This document shows, piece by piece, positions 1-7,096 of a stretch of DNA of 17,011 bases. The stretch comes from an uncultured Collinsella sp. (GTDB lineage Bacteria; Actinomycetota; Coriobacteriia; Coriobacteriales; Coriobacteriaceae), in NCBI GenBank assembly GCA_900751695.1, contig CAADSS010000034.1, forward strand, positions 1 to 17,011. Reading direction: 5' to 3'. The first letter of the stretch is position 1, and each line of letters begins with the position of its first letter. The position numbers and the translations under genes were made by a program. The notes below the pieces were generated by a model. That model did not search any database, had not been told where the DNA came from, and saw nothing but the letters and a program-made list of their open reading frames with translations.

Positions 1-330
1 CAAGTCACGCGTCTCACGCGGAAACTCCCCGCCCCAATCCCCTACGACCCGTTGAGCGGCATTGTGGAGCGCCAGAGCGCGTCGGTTGTAGCCCATCCCT
101 TGCCAAGCGTCCAAAACATCGGAAGGTGCGGCCTGGGCAAGCGCCTGCACGGTCGGAAAGCGATCGAGCCACGCCGGCATACGCGTCTCAACGCGCGACA
201 CCTGTGTTTGCTGCAGCATGACCTCGGAAAGCCAAATGATGTACGGGTCACGCGTACGGCGCCACGGAAGGTCGCGATAACGCAGGACCCCTTCCGAACG
301 AATCATCGAACGAAAGGGGTCCTGAATCAT
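1..330 (-). CDS. mutY: A/G-specific adenine glycosylase MutY, N-terminal part (runs off the left edge)
   Basis: This is the first 110 codons of a base-excision repair DNA glycosylase that removes adenine mispaired with 8-oxoguanine. The translation shows LPWR near residues 22-25, followed by RDPYIIWLSEVMLQQTQV at about 28-45. That is the MutY signature around the catalytic glutamate, here the E of LSEV. It continues with RFPTVQALAQA and WQGMGYNRRALALHNAA, which matches the start of the HhH-GPD domain. The catalytic Asp and the C-terminal FeS-cluster cysteines would lie beyond the window. The ATG at 330 is preceded by AAGGAG at a good distance, which fixes the start. It lies 21 bp downstream of the Rrf2-type regulator on the same strand, so the two are probably cotranscribed. 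Identification is from the family signature and is firm, although the C-terminal half cannot be checked. Confidence 0.92.
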   Translation of the reverse strand, partial: MIQDPFRSMIRSEGVLRYRDLPWRRTRDPYIIWLSEVMLQQTQVSRVETRMPAWLDRFPTVQALAQAAPSDVLDAWQGMGYNRRALALHNAAQRVVGDWGGEFPRETRDL

Positions 331-351
331 GGCTATGCTCCTTATGCGGCG

Positions 352-837
352 CTATTCCTCCCGGTAAGCGCACGCGCAGGTGGCGTACTCGGGAAACGCT
401 TCGCGGTCGGCGAACTTGGGATCGACGGCCGGGAACTGGCGGTGAGCGACGATGTCGCCGAGCGAAACGGAATCGAGGTAGTCGCGCATCAACGCCTGGG
501 CTCCGGCCCACAGGGGATGATAGCAGCACGCGCCCATGCGCGCACAGTCACCATAGGGCGCGGTGCAATCGTTCATAACCATAGGACCCTGAACGGCCTC
601 GACGACCTGGCGGATAGTGACGTCGTCCGGACTGACCTTGAGACGCATGCCGCCGTGGACGCCACGCAGGCTCTCCACAATACCGGCCTGGACCAAACCG
701 TGCTGAATCGAGCGGGCAAACGAATACGGGACATTGACCTCTTCGGCAGCGGTGCGAACAGAAAGCAAACGCTCCGGATCCTCGGCAAGCATCGCCAGCA
801 TACGAAGGGCGTAATCAGTCTTCCTCGATATGTCCAT
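352..837 (-). CDS. Rrf2-family transcriptional regulator with IscR-like cysteines
   Basis: This is a 161-residue DNA-binding regulator of the Rrf2/IscR family. The N-terminal winged helix starts MDISRKTDYALRML, with a recognition-helix region around residues 30-50 (SVRTAAEEVNVPYSFARSI) and the wing motif RGVHGGMRL near 58-66. Cysteines at about 91, 98, 104 and 105 plus His107 lie where IscR carries its [2Fe-2S] ligands, so an FeS or redox-sensing role is likely. A further C-A-C pair lies near the C terminus (154-156). I chose the ATG at 837 because the family N terminus begins there and an AAGGGG site precedes it. A longer reading to 945 adds 36 residues unlike the family. mutY follows after 21 bp, suggesting an operon. 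The signal sensed is inferred, not shown. Confidence 0.9.
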   Translation of the reverse strand: MDISRKTDYALRMLAMLAEDPERLLSVRTAAEEVNVPYSFARSIQHGLVQAGIVESLRGVHGGMRLKVSPDDVTIRQVVEAVQGPMVMNDCTAPYGDCARMGACCYHPLWAGAQALMRDYLDSVSLGDIVAHRQFPAVDPKFADREAFPEYATCACAYREE

Positions 838-1160
838 TTTTCCCCTTTCAAGGAATACGAACAGCTCGAACGAGCTCCGGGGCCGAGCTTGTGTCGAGAC
901 GCTAAATGACCGCCAGGACATCCAAATGGTAAATCGGATATCCACTGAGTGCCGCGCTTGGAGCGAAATGCATCAGATGCGGCGCACAGTGCAATTTAGT
1001 ATAACCTAACCCCCTGTCTCGTAGAACAGGTGTTGCGCAACAAAGCTGTTGTTCAGACAGATATACTTATTAGATTTTACTCGCGTTCCCGAAGGCGCGG
1101 GGATTCTGGGCGAAGATGCACTAGGGCGATCGTTCTATCGAAACAAAGTGCATCAAACGC
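838..1160. other. Gene-free stretch upstream of the Rrf2-type regulator
   Basis: About 320 bp without a convincing gene. It holds a possible minus-strand -10 box and a perfect 12-bp palindrome TGTTGCGCAACA at 1031-1042 that could be an operator. It also holds a short AT-rich patch at about 1060-1080. Open frames here lack ribosome-binding sites and recognisable protein features. Confidence 0.5.
998..1003 (-). promoter_or_regulatory. Possible -10 box of the Rrf2-mutY operon
   Basis: On the minus strand this reads TATACT within an AT-rich context, about 160 nt before the Rrf2-type start codon. At a spacing of 17 bp the -35 hexamer is TTCTAC, a poor match, so the promoter may depend on a regulator. 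It is the same -10 hexamer as in the tRNA-Asp promoter nearby. The call is tentative. Confidence 0.25.
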
Positions 1161-1188
1161 AAAAAGCCACGTCCGAAGACGTGGCTTT
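1161..1188 (-). terminator. Rho-independent terminator of tRNA-Asp
   Basis: A perfect hairpin: GCCACGTC at 1166-1173 pairs with GACGTGGC at 1178-1185 around a four-base loop (TTCG on the minus strand). On the minus strand it is followed by a run of five T. It starts about 10 bp past the tRNA 3' end, so it terminates the tRNA transcript. Confidence 0.88.
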
Positions 1189-1196
1189 AATTGCGT

Positions 1197-1274
<78 letters not shown>

Positions 1275-1320
1275 AGGCAGACGTTCGCGTTTGTTTCCGC
1301 TCGCGTGCGCTGCGGGGATT

Positions 1321-1350
1321 AGTATACACAGAAGTCTGTCCGGCGCGCAA
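1321..1350 (-). promoter_or_regulatory. Promoter of tRNA-Asp
   Basis: On the minus strand, -35 TTGCGC (1345-1350) and -10 TATACT (1321-1326) are separated by 18 bp. They lie about 45 bp upstream of the mature tRNA 5' end. The match and the position are both good for a housekeeping sigma factor promoter. The sequence between -10 and the tRNA is GC-rich. Confidence 0.65.
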
Positions 1351-1382
1351 CAACTTTTTTGAAAAAATTTTTCGGTCCCTCC

Positions 1383-1527
1383 GGGAGGGTCTCCGGGGCC
1401 GGCTGGCGCGGGTTAAGTTTGCTGCTCTACAGTCCTGCGCAAGACGGAAAGCACATTAAGTGCTTTCCTTTGCGTGCGGAACTCGCGACAAACTTAACCC
1501 GCGCCAGCCGGGCCCGGAGACCCTCCC
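1383..1527. repeat. Long inverted repeat (39-bp arms) with a nested hairpin
   Basis: The left arm at 1383-1421 and the right arm at 1489-1527 are inverted copies matching at 38 of 39 positions; both end in the GTTAAGTTTG/CAAACTTAAC sequence. The 67-bp interior folds further. GGAAAGCAC (1446-1454) pairs with GTGCTTTCC (1460-1468), flanked by CGCAA (1438-1442) and TTGCG (1470-1474). As RNA, either strand would give one imperfect hairpin of about 60 bp. No protein frame accounts for it. GC-rich hairpins follow at 1543-1601 and a plus-strand terminator at 1649-1676. It could be a non-coding RNA, a MITE-like palindrome or an invertible segment. I cannot choose between these, and I see no flanking target-site duplication. 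Confidence 0.85.
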
Positions 1528-1648
1528 TGCCGTCACTTTGTTCGAGCCGTTGTTGTTGCTCGCCGCTTCGCGGCTCGGCGGCCCCGTTCTCCGCGGCGGG
1601 GTTGTCTAAGGTTCTTGTTGAAGCTCGGCCATTGGCTCAAATGGAAAC
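1528..1648. other. Gene-free GC-rich spacer with several hairpins
   Basis: It holds CGAGCCG (1543-1549) pairing with CGGCTCG (1571-1577). An alternative inner hairpin is GCCGC-TTC-GCGGC (1562-1574), and CCCCG (1582-1586) pairs with CGGGG (1597-1601). No gene is visible. The series of hairpins between the long inverted repeat and a plus-strand terminator is compatible with a structured RNA, but I find no clear plus-strand promoter. Confidence 0.4.
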
Positions 1649-1676
1649 GGGGGACGCATCTGCATCCCCCTTTTTT
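1649..1676 (+). terminator. Plus-strand terminator with no visible gene upstream
   Basis: GGGGGA (1649-1654) pairs with TCCCCC (1665-1670) and is followed by six T (1671-1676). An inner GCA/TGC pair may extend the stem. The T tract points to plus-strand transcription. On the minus strand the same stem could weakly end the phosphoesterase transcript, which stops at 1684, so a bidirectional role is possible. Confidence 0.7.
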
Positions 1677-1683
1677 GTTGCGG

Positions 1684-2151
1684 TTAGTCTAGGTCAATAA
1701 ACTTGGTGCTTAGGATCTTGCCGTCTTTGACGAGCATTCTGGCCATGGTGGGGCCTCGGGTGCCTCTGGGGTAGCTGGCGCTGCCCGGGTTGAGGACTAA
1801 GCAACGGCCCACTTGGGCTTCTTTGGTTACGTGGGTGTGGCCGTTGATGGCTACGTCTACGGATCCCACCGGAAGGTCTTCGCGGTAGTGGGCTACGGCG
1901 AATTTAAGGCCTTCGTAGGTAAAGAGCGCAAGACAGTCTACATCGGGGCCGTAGTCGCGGTAGTAATCGTTGTTGCCCAGTACGGCCCGAACGGGGGCGA
2001 TGGTGCATAGGTGCTCGTAGTCCATCTCTGACGTGAGGTCGCCGGCGTGGATAATCAGGTCTGCGCCCTCAAGCTCATCCAGGAGCGCAGGCGAAAGATA
2101 GCCGTGGGTGTCCGAGATGATGTCGATGCGCTTGGCGCTTGCACTGTTCAT
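1684..2151 (-). CDS. YfcE/MJ0936-type metallophosphoesterase
   Basis: A 155-residue protein of the calcineurin-like phosphoesterase fold, the small YfcE/MJ0936 branch that hydrolyses phosphodiesters with two metal ions. Visible metal-binding motifs in order are SDTHG (D14, H16), HAGDL (D38), GNND (N61, D62), AHYR (H88) and NGHTH (H105, H107). The next conserved stretch is LNPGS. Length is normal for the branch. Many relatives have THGH at the fourth motif; here it reads AHYR, which keeps the first His only. The ATG at 2151 follows a GGAAGGGA site. It lies downstream of the terminator closing the LytTR operon, so it is probably expressed separately, although I see no clear promoter in the short gap. 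The natural substrate cannot be told from sequence. Confidence 0.88.
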   Translation of the reverse strand: MNSASAKRIDIISDTHGYLSPALLDELEGADLIIHAGDLTSEMDYEHLCTIAPVRAVLGNNDYYRDYGPDVDCLALFTYEGLKFAVAHYREDLPVGSVDVAINGHTHVTKEAQVGRCLVLNPGSASYPRGTRGPTMARMLVKDGKILSTKFIDLD

Positions 2152-2190
2152 GGGATCCCTTCCGCAAAAAACGATTCGGCAGATACATAC

Positions 2191-2241
2191 AAAAAAGGCC
2201 CCACGGCTCCGCAGACGATGGGTCTACAGGGCTGCGGGGCC
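2191..2241 (-). terminator. Terminator of the glycosyltransferase-kinase-regulator operon
   Basis: On the minus strand, a long GC-rich stem closes with GGCCCC/GGGGCC (outer pairs at 2236-2241 and 2197-2202), and six T follow (2196-2191). It begins 7 bp after the stop codon of the response regulator and separates that operon from the phosphoesterase gene. Confidence 0.88.
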
Positions 2242-2247
2242 AGTGTG

Positions 2248-2964
2248 CTAGAGACTCAGAGCCTTCTTGAGCGGCACGACGCGGCGGCGCGAAACCGGCA
2301 CGCGTTCGTCGACGCCCGTAATGCCCAGCTGGATGGCACCCGAGGGCACCGTCTCGACGTCCGTGACGCACGCCAAGTTGACGATATAGCGACGGTGAAC
2401 ACGGAAGAAGCCAAAGTCGCAGAGCTTGGCCTCAAACTGCGCCAGCGAGGTCGTCGACAAAAAGCGATCATCGACGGTATAGATGCAGGAGTAATCGTCC
2501 TTAGCCATGATAAAGCGAATGTCGTCCACGGGAATGAGCACCTTGCGGCCGCCCTTTTCCACCGGGATACGCTCGATGGTCACCTTGCTGTCCGTAACCG
2601 GCTTGGCGCGTTGCATGACCTTCTCGATCGCGCGATCCAAGCGAGCTTCTTCGACCGGCTTCATCAGATAATCGACGGCATCCACGTCGAATGCCTCGAC
2701 CGCATGGTCGCTATACGCAGTCACAAACACGATCGCCGGCGGATTTTTGAGCTTATGCAGCGCCTCGGCAAGTTGCAGGCCCGAGGCACCGGGCATCGAG
2801 ATATCGAGAAACACGACATCCACGCGACTTTCCATAAGCATCTCGATGGCGGAGCGGACGCTCGACGCCTCCGTGATCGTGCCGATCTTGCCCGTTTGCT
2901 CGAGCAGGAAGCGAAGCTCCGAGCGAGCCGGCGCCTCATCATCCACAATCATCGCACGCAGCAT
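2248..2964 (-). CDS. LytR/AlgR-type response regulator (receiver plus LytTR DNA-binding domain), first pair
   Basis: A 238-residue response regulator. The receiver domain (about residues 1-120) has the acidic pair D8-D9 in MIVDDE, phospho-acceptor D54 in VFLDISMPG, T82 in FVTAYS and K102 in LMKPVEEARL. The LytTR domain occupies about 130-236, with KVLIPVDDIRFI, FFRVHRRYIVNL and a basic VPVSRRRVVPLKK end. It is the expected partner of the LytS-type kinase that ends 72 bp upstream on the same strand. I start it at the ATG at 2964, where the receiver begins and an AAAGG site lies about 10 nt before. A TTG at 2985 would add seven residues and has no better site. A strong terminator follows directly. 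Its target genes are unknown; LytTR proteins bind paired short direct repeats. Confidence 0.94.
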   Translation of the reverse strand: MLRAMIVDDEAPARSELRFLLEQTGKIGTITEASSVRSAIEMLMESRVDVVFLDISMPGASGLQLAEALHKLKNPPAIVFVTAYSDHAVEAFDVDAVDYLMKPVEEARLDRAIEKVMQRAKPVTDSKVTIERIPVEKGGRKVLIPVDDIRFIMAKDDYSCIYTVDDRFLSTTSLAQFEAKLCDFGFFRVHRRYIVNLACVTDVETVPSGAIQLGITGVDERVPVSRRRVVPLKKALSL

Positions 2965-3036
2965 AGGGATAAAACCTTTCGTCAACTAACTACGCCGGGC
3001 ATCCGCCGCATGACGTTGAGCCCGTAGCCTTTTATT

Positions 3037-4380
3037 TTACTCTTGAATGTCAAAGATGCTCTCTGACAAATCAAGATGAAGGAGCACTTTGGTGCCCTTG
3101 CCCGGCGCCGATTCGACACGCGTATAGGAGTGCGGCCCATAAAAGCGATGGATGCGCTCCGAAATATTGTGCATGGCCACACCGGCGCCGCCACCCTGGG
3201 GAGAGCTGGCGTCGGGACGGGCAGAGCGCTCGTCAAACAGTCTGGCGGCGGTACCCTCATCCATGCCCACGCCATTATCGGCCACGGCAATCAAGATTGC
3301 ATCCTCGCCGTCTTGGTGAACGGTCACGTCGATCCTCAGGGCGTCGTCATCGCCCATACCATGACGCACGGCGTTCTCGACAATCGGCTGGATCACGAAC
3401 GCCGGCACCAGCGTATCTTCCACGTCCTCGGACACATCGAACGTCGCAAGCACGCGGTCCTCGCCAAAGCGGGCCTTCTCAAAGGTAAGGTAGCGCTTGG
3501 TCTGTGCAACCTCACGCGAGACCGGAATAAGCGATCCCGAGTTGTCGAGCGTGGCACGATAGAACGATGAGAACTCACGAAGCAGCTCGCGGGCCCGCAG
3601 CGGGTCGGTGCGCGTAAACGATGCAATGGTGTTCAGCGTGTTGAACAGGAAGTGCGGGTTAATCTGCGCTTGCAGCGCACGCACCTCGGCGCGCGCCGTG
3701 AGTTCCTTTTGCACCTCGAGCTCGTGGATGGCGAGCTGCGTGGACAAGATCTCGGCAAAGCCCGAGGCAAGCGCATACTGGGTACGGTCGACGGCGCGCG
3801 GGGTCTTGTAGTAGAACTTGAGCGTGCCGACGGTACGATCGCCCACCTTGATGGGGGCGATAATGCCGGCGGGGACTTGGTTGTGCGAGCCATCCGAGCC
3901 CACGACATCCACCATACGGTTGAACGACTGCACGATGCCATGTTCGATAACGTAGCGTGTGGCAAGCGTGTGGATGGGAGAATCTGGCAGTAGTTTTTCC
4001 TCAAACTCGCCCGCGCAGGCCAACACGTTGCCCTCGTCGGTGATGGCCACCGTCATGGCGCGCGTCTCGGGCAAAATGCGCCGGCACACCAAACGCGCCG
4101 ACTCCTGCGTCAGACCGCCCTTAATGTCCTCGAGCATGGCCGAGGCCACCGAGAGCGTCTCCTCGGTGTACTGGGAGCGCACCGAATCGGGATTGAGCGT
4201 CAAAAAGATAAAGATGCACAGAAAGATGCACAGCAGCGCGCAGGCAATCACCGTGGCGATCGGCTCGATACCGGTCACCAAGGCAAAAATAAAGTACACC
4301 AGCACGCAAATGGCGCAGGCAACGGCAATGATGCGAAAGATTGATATTGAACTATCGCGCTGGGCGCGGCGGTCGATCAT
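3037..4380 (-). CDS. LytS/YehU-type sensor histidine kinase, first pair
   Basis: A 447-residue membrane kinase that should phosphorylate the LytTR regulator just downstream. Two hydrophobic helices (about 13-35 and 41-62) form a short hairpin anchor. A cytoplasmic GAF-like sensor region spans about 75-215. Next comes the His_kinase signature LQAQINPHFLFNTLNTI with H243, then an ATPase domain with N box VENAVRH (N336), DNGVGM (368-373) and GGGAG near 397-400. It lacks the five-helix 5TM sensor of classical LytS. Its ATG overlaps the stop of the upstream glycosyltransferase (ATGA), and GGAGGGGG lies just before, so translation is probably coupled. It resembles the second kinase at 8907-10292 closely, for example ALASGFA and STQLA in both. 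The signal is unknown. Confidence 0.94.
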   Translation of the reverse strand: MIDRRAQRDSSISIFRIIAVACAICVLVYFIFALVTGIEPIATVIACALLCIFLCIFIFLTLNPDSVRSQYTEETLSVASAMLEDIKGGLTQESARLVCRRILPETRAMTVAITDEGNVLACAGEFEEKLLPDSPIHTLATRYVIEHGIVQSFNRMVDVVGSDGSHNQVPAGIIAPIKVGDRTVGTLKFYYKTPRAVDRTQYALASGFAEILSTQLAIHELEVQKELTARAEVRALQAQINPHFLFNTLNTIASFTRTDPLRARELLREFSSFYRATLDNSGSLIPVSREVAQTKRYLTFEKARFGEDRVLATFDVSEDVEDTLVPAFVIQPIVENAVRHGMGDDDALRIDVTVHQDGEDAILIAVADNGVGMDEGTAARLFDERSARPDASSPQGGGAGVAMHNISERIHRFYGPHSYTRVESAPGKGTKVLLHLDLSESIFDIQE

Positions 4381-5564
4381 TCGGCCCCCTCCAGGATACT
4401 GATCAGTTGTGCGTCACGCCAAAGCCCGTCCATGATCTTGGGCCAAAAGCTCTGGAAACGCAGGTAGCTTGCAGCGTTTTGGCGCGCATAGGCCTTTGCC
4501 TCGCCGATACCATGGCGCCAAATGCGCAGGTAGCCCTCATGCTCGCGGGTAAACACGCTGCGGACCATAGCGGTCTTGCGCACGCGGTCGTCGAGCTCGC
4601 GCGAAATCCACGGGCCCGGGTAGGGCATGAGCGATGCCGCCGTAACGGGAATGAGCTCCTTTTGATGCGCGGCGAATGTCAACTTGGCCCGTTCGTAATA
4701 CCAACGGTATACATCCTGCATAAAGCGCGGTGAGCGCTTTTCGGACTCCGGAGGCAGATGGCGCACGGTCCACTCGTTATCGAACCACACGTCGTAGCCA
4801 AACATGCGCATGTTAAAGAGGTAATCCAAGTCCTCGCCGCGGGTGATAAACGGGTCAAAGGCTACACGCGTAAAGGCGCGGGCGTGCAGGGCCATCAGGC
4901 CGCCGCACACGTAGTTGGAGCGCGAGATGCGGGTGCCCGAGAGCGCCTTTTTCATCCAACGGTTGAACTCGATGCGCTTGGTCCACCAACGATGGCAGAT
5001 GCCCGCCTTGTCCGTGGGAGCCAGCGGCGAGCCGTCGCGATCGTAGAAATAGCCGCTCTTGACCAAGATCGGCAAGCCCTGACGCGTCTGCTGCCCCAAC
5101 GCATAGGTCGCGCGCTTCATAAAGTCGGCGTCGATGACAGTCTCATCGTCATCCAAAAAGATAACCGCGTCATGCCCCAGCACAGCGGCACAGGCTAGCC
5201 CCATGTTGCGGATGGCACCGTAGCCTCGCAGGCTCACGCACTCGCCCGAACCCTTGGGCGCGATCTGAGCAACCCGGTCTGCAATGCGCGAGGCCTGGGT
5301 GTTGGTGACAACGGTAACCTTGAGCGTGGGATGCGCGTCGACAATCTCGTGCACGCGCAGCGACACATCGGCTGTGGCAGAAACGGGACAGACCACCAAA
5401 AGGATGATGCGCGGGATGTCACGTACCTGCTCAAGCGAGGCCAGGCAGCGGTCGAGTTCGGGATTGTCGGCGTTGAGTCGCGTCGAATGGTCATAGGCGC
5501 CAGGGGCGTTTGCGCAAGCGTCATCGCCCGCCCAATACGTTGGAATCACGACCGTGGCGTTCAT
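4377..5564 (-). CDS. Family-2-like glycosyltransferase
   Basis: A 395-residue soluble protein with a GT-A fold. It opens MNATVVIPTYW, typical of a nucleotide-sugar binding first strand. It has VIFLDDDETVID with the acidic DxD-type metal and sugar-nucleotide site at 138-140, and RGEDLDYLFNMR with the acidic ED pair at 244-245 where the catalytic base usually sits. No transmembrane helix or signal peptide is visible, so it should act in the cytoplasm, perhaps at the membrane surface, on a cell-envelope glycan. The ATG at 5564 follows GGGAGGG. The last four bases overlap the sensor-kinase start, so this enzyme heads a glycosyltransferase-kinase-regulator operon. That coupling suggests a cell-surface theme. 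Donor and acceptor cannot be assigned. Confidence 0.85.
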   Translation of the reverse strand: MNATVVIPTYWAGDDACANAPGAYDHSTRLNADNPELDRCLASLEQVRDIPRIILLVVCPVSATADVSLRVHEIVDAHPTLKVTVVTNTQASRIADRVAQIAPKGSGECVSLRGYGAIRNMGLACAAVLGHDAVIFLDDDETVIDADFMKRATYALGQQTRQGLPILVKSGYFYDRDGSPLAPTDKAGICHRWWTKRIEFNRWMKKALSGTRISRSNYVCGGLMALHARAFTRVAFDPFITRGEDLDYLFNMRMFGYDVWFDNEWTVRHLPPESEKRSPRFMQDVYRWYYERAKLTFAAHQKELIPVTAASLMPYPGPWISRELDDRVRKTAMVRSVFTREHEGYLRIWRHGIGEAKAYARQNAASYLRFQSFWPKIMDGLWRDAQLISILEGAE

Positions 5565-5585
5565 GCCTTACCCTCCCTGCAACAC

Positions 5586-5621
5586 AAAAACGGGACGCCG
5601 CCAAACACAGGCGACGCCCCG
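5586..5621 (-). terminator. Terminator after the UMF1 transporter, inside the short leader of the glycosyltransferase operon
   Basis: On the minus strand a 12-bp stem (5610-5621 with 5591-5602, two wobble pairs) with a 7-nt loop is followed by five T (5590-5586). It ends only 21 bp before the glycosyltransferase start codon. It terminates the transporter transcript. Because little room is left for a promoter after it, it may also lie within the leader of the next operon. Confidence 0.85.
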
Positions 5622-5735
5622 CGACCTAGCTGATTCCATCATACCCACTTGGGCAAATCATTGCTCGCAAGTCGCAATGTTTATTGCGGATAACCCCAAA
5701 AGAGTACCGTGGACAGGCACAATAGCCGCTCGCTC

Positions 5736-6995
5736 CTATGCGGCATGCTCTGCCGCCCGAGTCATGCGGGACAGGCGGACCAGCAGCATAAAGCCAACGA
5801 CCAGCAGCACGCCAATGGAAAGGACGCCCAGCGACGGGTTGCCGGTCAGCGAGGTGACGACCGACACCAGGAAGGTGCCCATGACGCTTGCATAGCGACC
5901 GAAGATGTCAAAGAAGCCGTAGTACTCGTTGGACTTTTCCTTGGGGATAATGCGGCCAAAGTAGCTACGGCTAAGCGCCTGCACGCCGCCCTGGAACAGG
6001 CCGACCATAATGGCAAGCACCCAGAATTCAAAGGCGGTCTTTAGGAAGAACGCGGCGAACAGCACAATGCCCATGTAGGCGGCGACCGCCACCAGGATCA
6101 TGTTGAGCGTGCCCACGCGTCCGGCGAGCTTGCCGTAGATGATGGCGGACGGAAAGGCCACGAACTGCGTAACGAGCAACGCCAGCACCAGCTGCGTCGA
6201 ATCGATGCCCAAAGCCGAGCCGTAGCTGGTAGCCATGGAAATGACCGTGTGCACACCGTCGATATAGAAGAAGAACGCAATCATGTAGACCAGCACGGTC
6301 TTGTTGTGGGCAATCTCGCGCATGGTGTGTCCGACCTCGGAGAACACACCGCCCACGATGTGGCCGATAGTGTCCTCAGGACCGCGCTCGCGACCGTACT
6401 TTTGCTTATAGGTGCGAATGAGCGGCAGGGTAAAGATGAGCCACCAGGCACCGGTGATGATAAACGACAGACGCGTTGCCAGCATGGTGGGGACACCAAG
6501 AGCGGGGCCACCCATGATGAGCGCCAGGCAGATGACGAACGGCACGGTGGAACCGATGTAGCCCCAGGCATAACCCGAGCTGGACACGGCGTCCATGCGC
6601 TCGTCGGTGGTAATGTCGGGCAGCATGGCGTCGTAGAACGTCATAGAAGAGTTAAGGCCGATGGTGCACAGCACGTACACGGTCAAAAATGCCATGGCGG
6701 ACATTGGGATAGCCTGCGCCAGGCAAAGCACCAGGCCCGTGAGGAAGAAGCCCAAGAAGAACTTGATCTTGTTGCCGGCGTAGTCGGCAAGCGCGCCCAG
6801 AATGGGCATGAGCATGGCGATGACCAGCGAGGCAATCGTCTGCGCATTGCCCCAGGCGACCACCAGGTCGGCCGAGGAAGCGCCGGTATTGATGGCGTTA
6901 AAGTAAATGGGCACCACCGAGGTATTGAGCAGCACGAGGGCCGAATTGCCCACATCATACATAACCCAGTTACGCTCGAGCTTGGTGTATTTCAT
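5736..6995 (-). CDS. UMF1-family MFS transporter (Atg22-like)
   Basis: A 419-residue membrane protein of the major facilitator superfamily, branch UMF1, related to yeast vacuolar Atg22. Signature stretches are YDVGNSA near residue 14, ALADYAGNKIK in the first cytoplasmic loop, SMTFYDAMLPDI near 120, FFFYIDGVHTVI in the middle, and GGVQALSRSYFGRIIP followed by NEYYGFFDIFGR late in the protein. About twelve hydrophobic segments are visible in two groups of six, with a charged loop around residues 195-225. The start ATG at 6995 follows AAGGG. Bacterial UMF1 substrates are mostly unknown, so none is given. The phospholipase-like gene ends 101 bp upstream on the same strand, and a strong terminator follows, so the two may share a transcript. 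Confidence 0.9.
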   Translation of the reverse strand: MKYTKLERNWVMYDVGNSALVLLNTSVVPIYFNAINTGASSADLVVAWGNAQTIASLVIAMLMPILGALADYAGNKIKFFLGFFLTGLVLCLAQAIPMSAMAFLTVYVLCTIGLNSSMTFYDAMLPDITTDERMDAVSSSGYAWGYIGSTVPFVICLALIMGGPALGVPTMLATRLSFIITGAWWLIFTLPLIRTYKQKYGRERGPEDTIGHIVGGVFSEVGHTMREIAHNKTVLVYMIAFFFYIDGVHTVISMATSYGSALGIDSTQLVLALLVTQFVAFPSAIIYGKLAGRVGTLNMILVAVAAYMGIVLFAAFFLKTAFEFWVLAIMVGLFQGGVQALSRSYFGRIIPKEKSNEYYGFFDIFGRYASVMGTFLVSVVTSLTGNPSLGVLSIGVLLVVGFMLLVRLSRMTRAAEHAA

Positions 6996-7096
6996 GGACA
7001 GGGACCCTTCGTATTCGCCCGATATGCAGTTAGCTCATCGTACCCCAATAGTCCAGAACCGCCGGTAAGGATTCGGCAAAGGGGCGCGCACGAGCC

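Noticed and set aside
52..909. A 285-codon plus-strand open frame across mutY and the Rrf2-type gene
   Set aside because: Spans two convincing minus-strand genes and their spacer, without domain similarity or a ribosome-binding site.
1383..1527. Long inverted repeat as the ends of a complete insertion sequence
   Set aside because: Only 67 bp lie between the arms, no transposase is encoded and no target-site duplication is seen. At most it is a MITE-like remnant.
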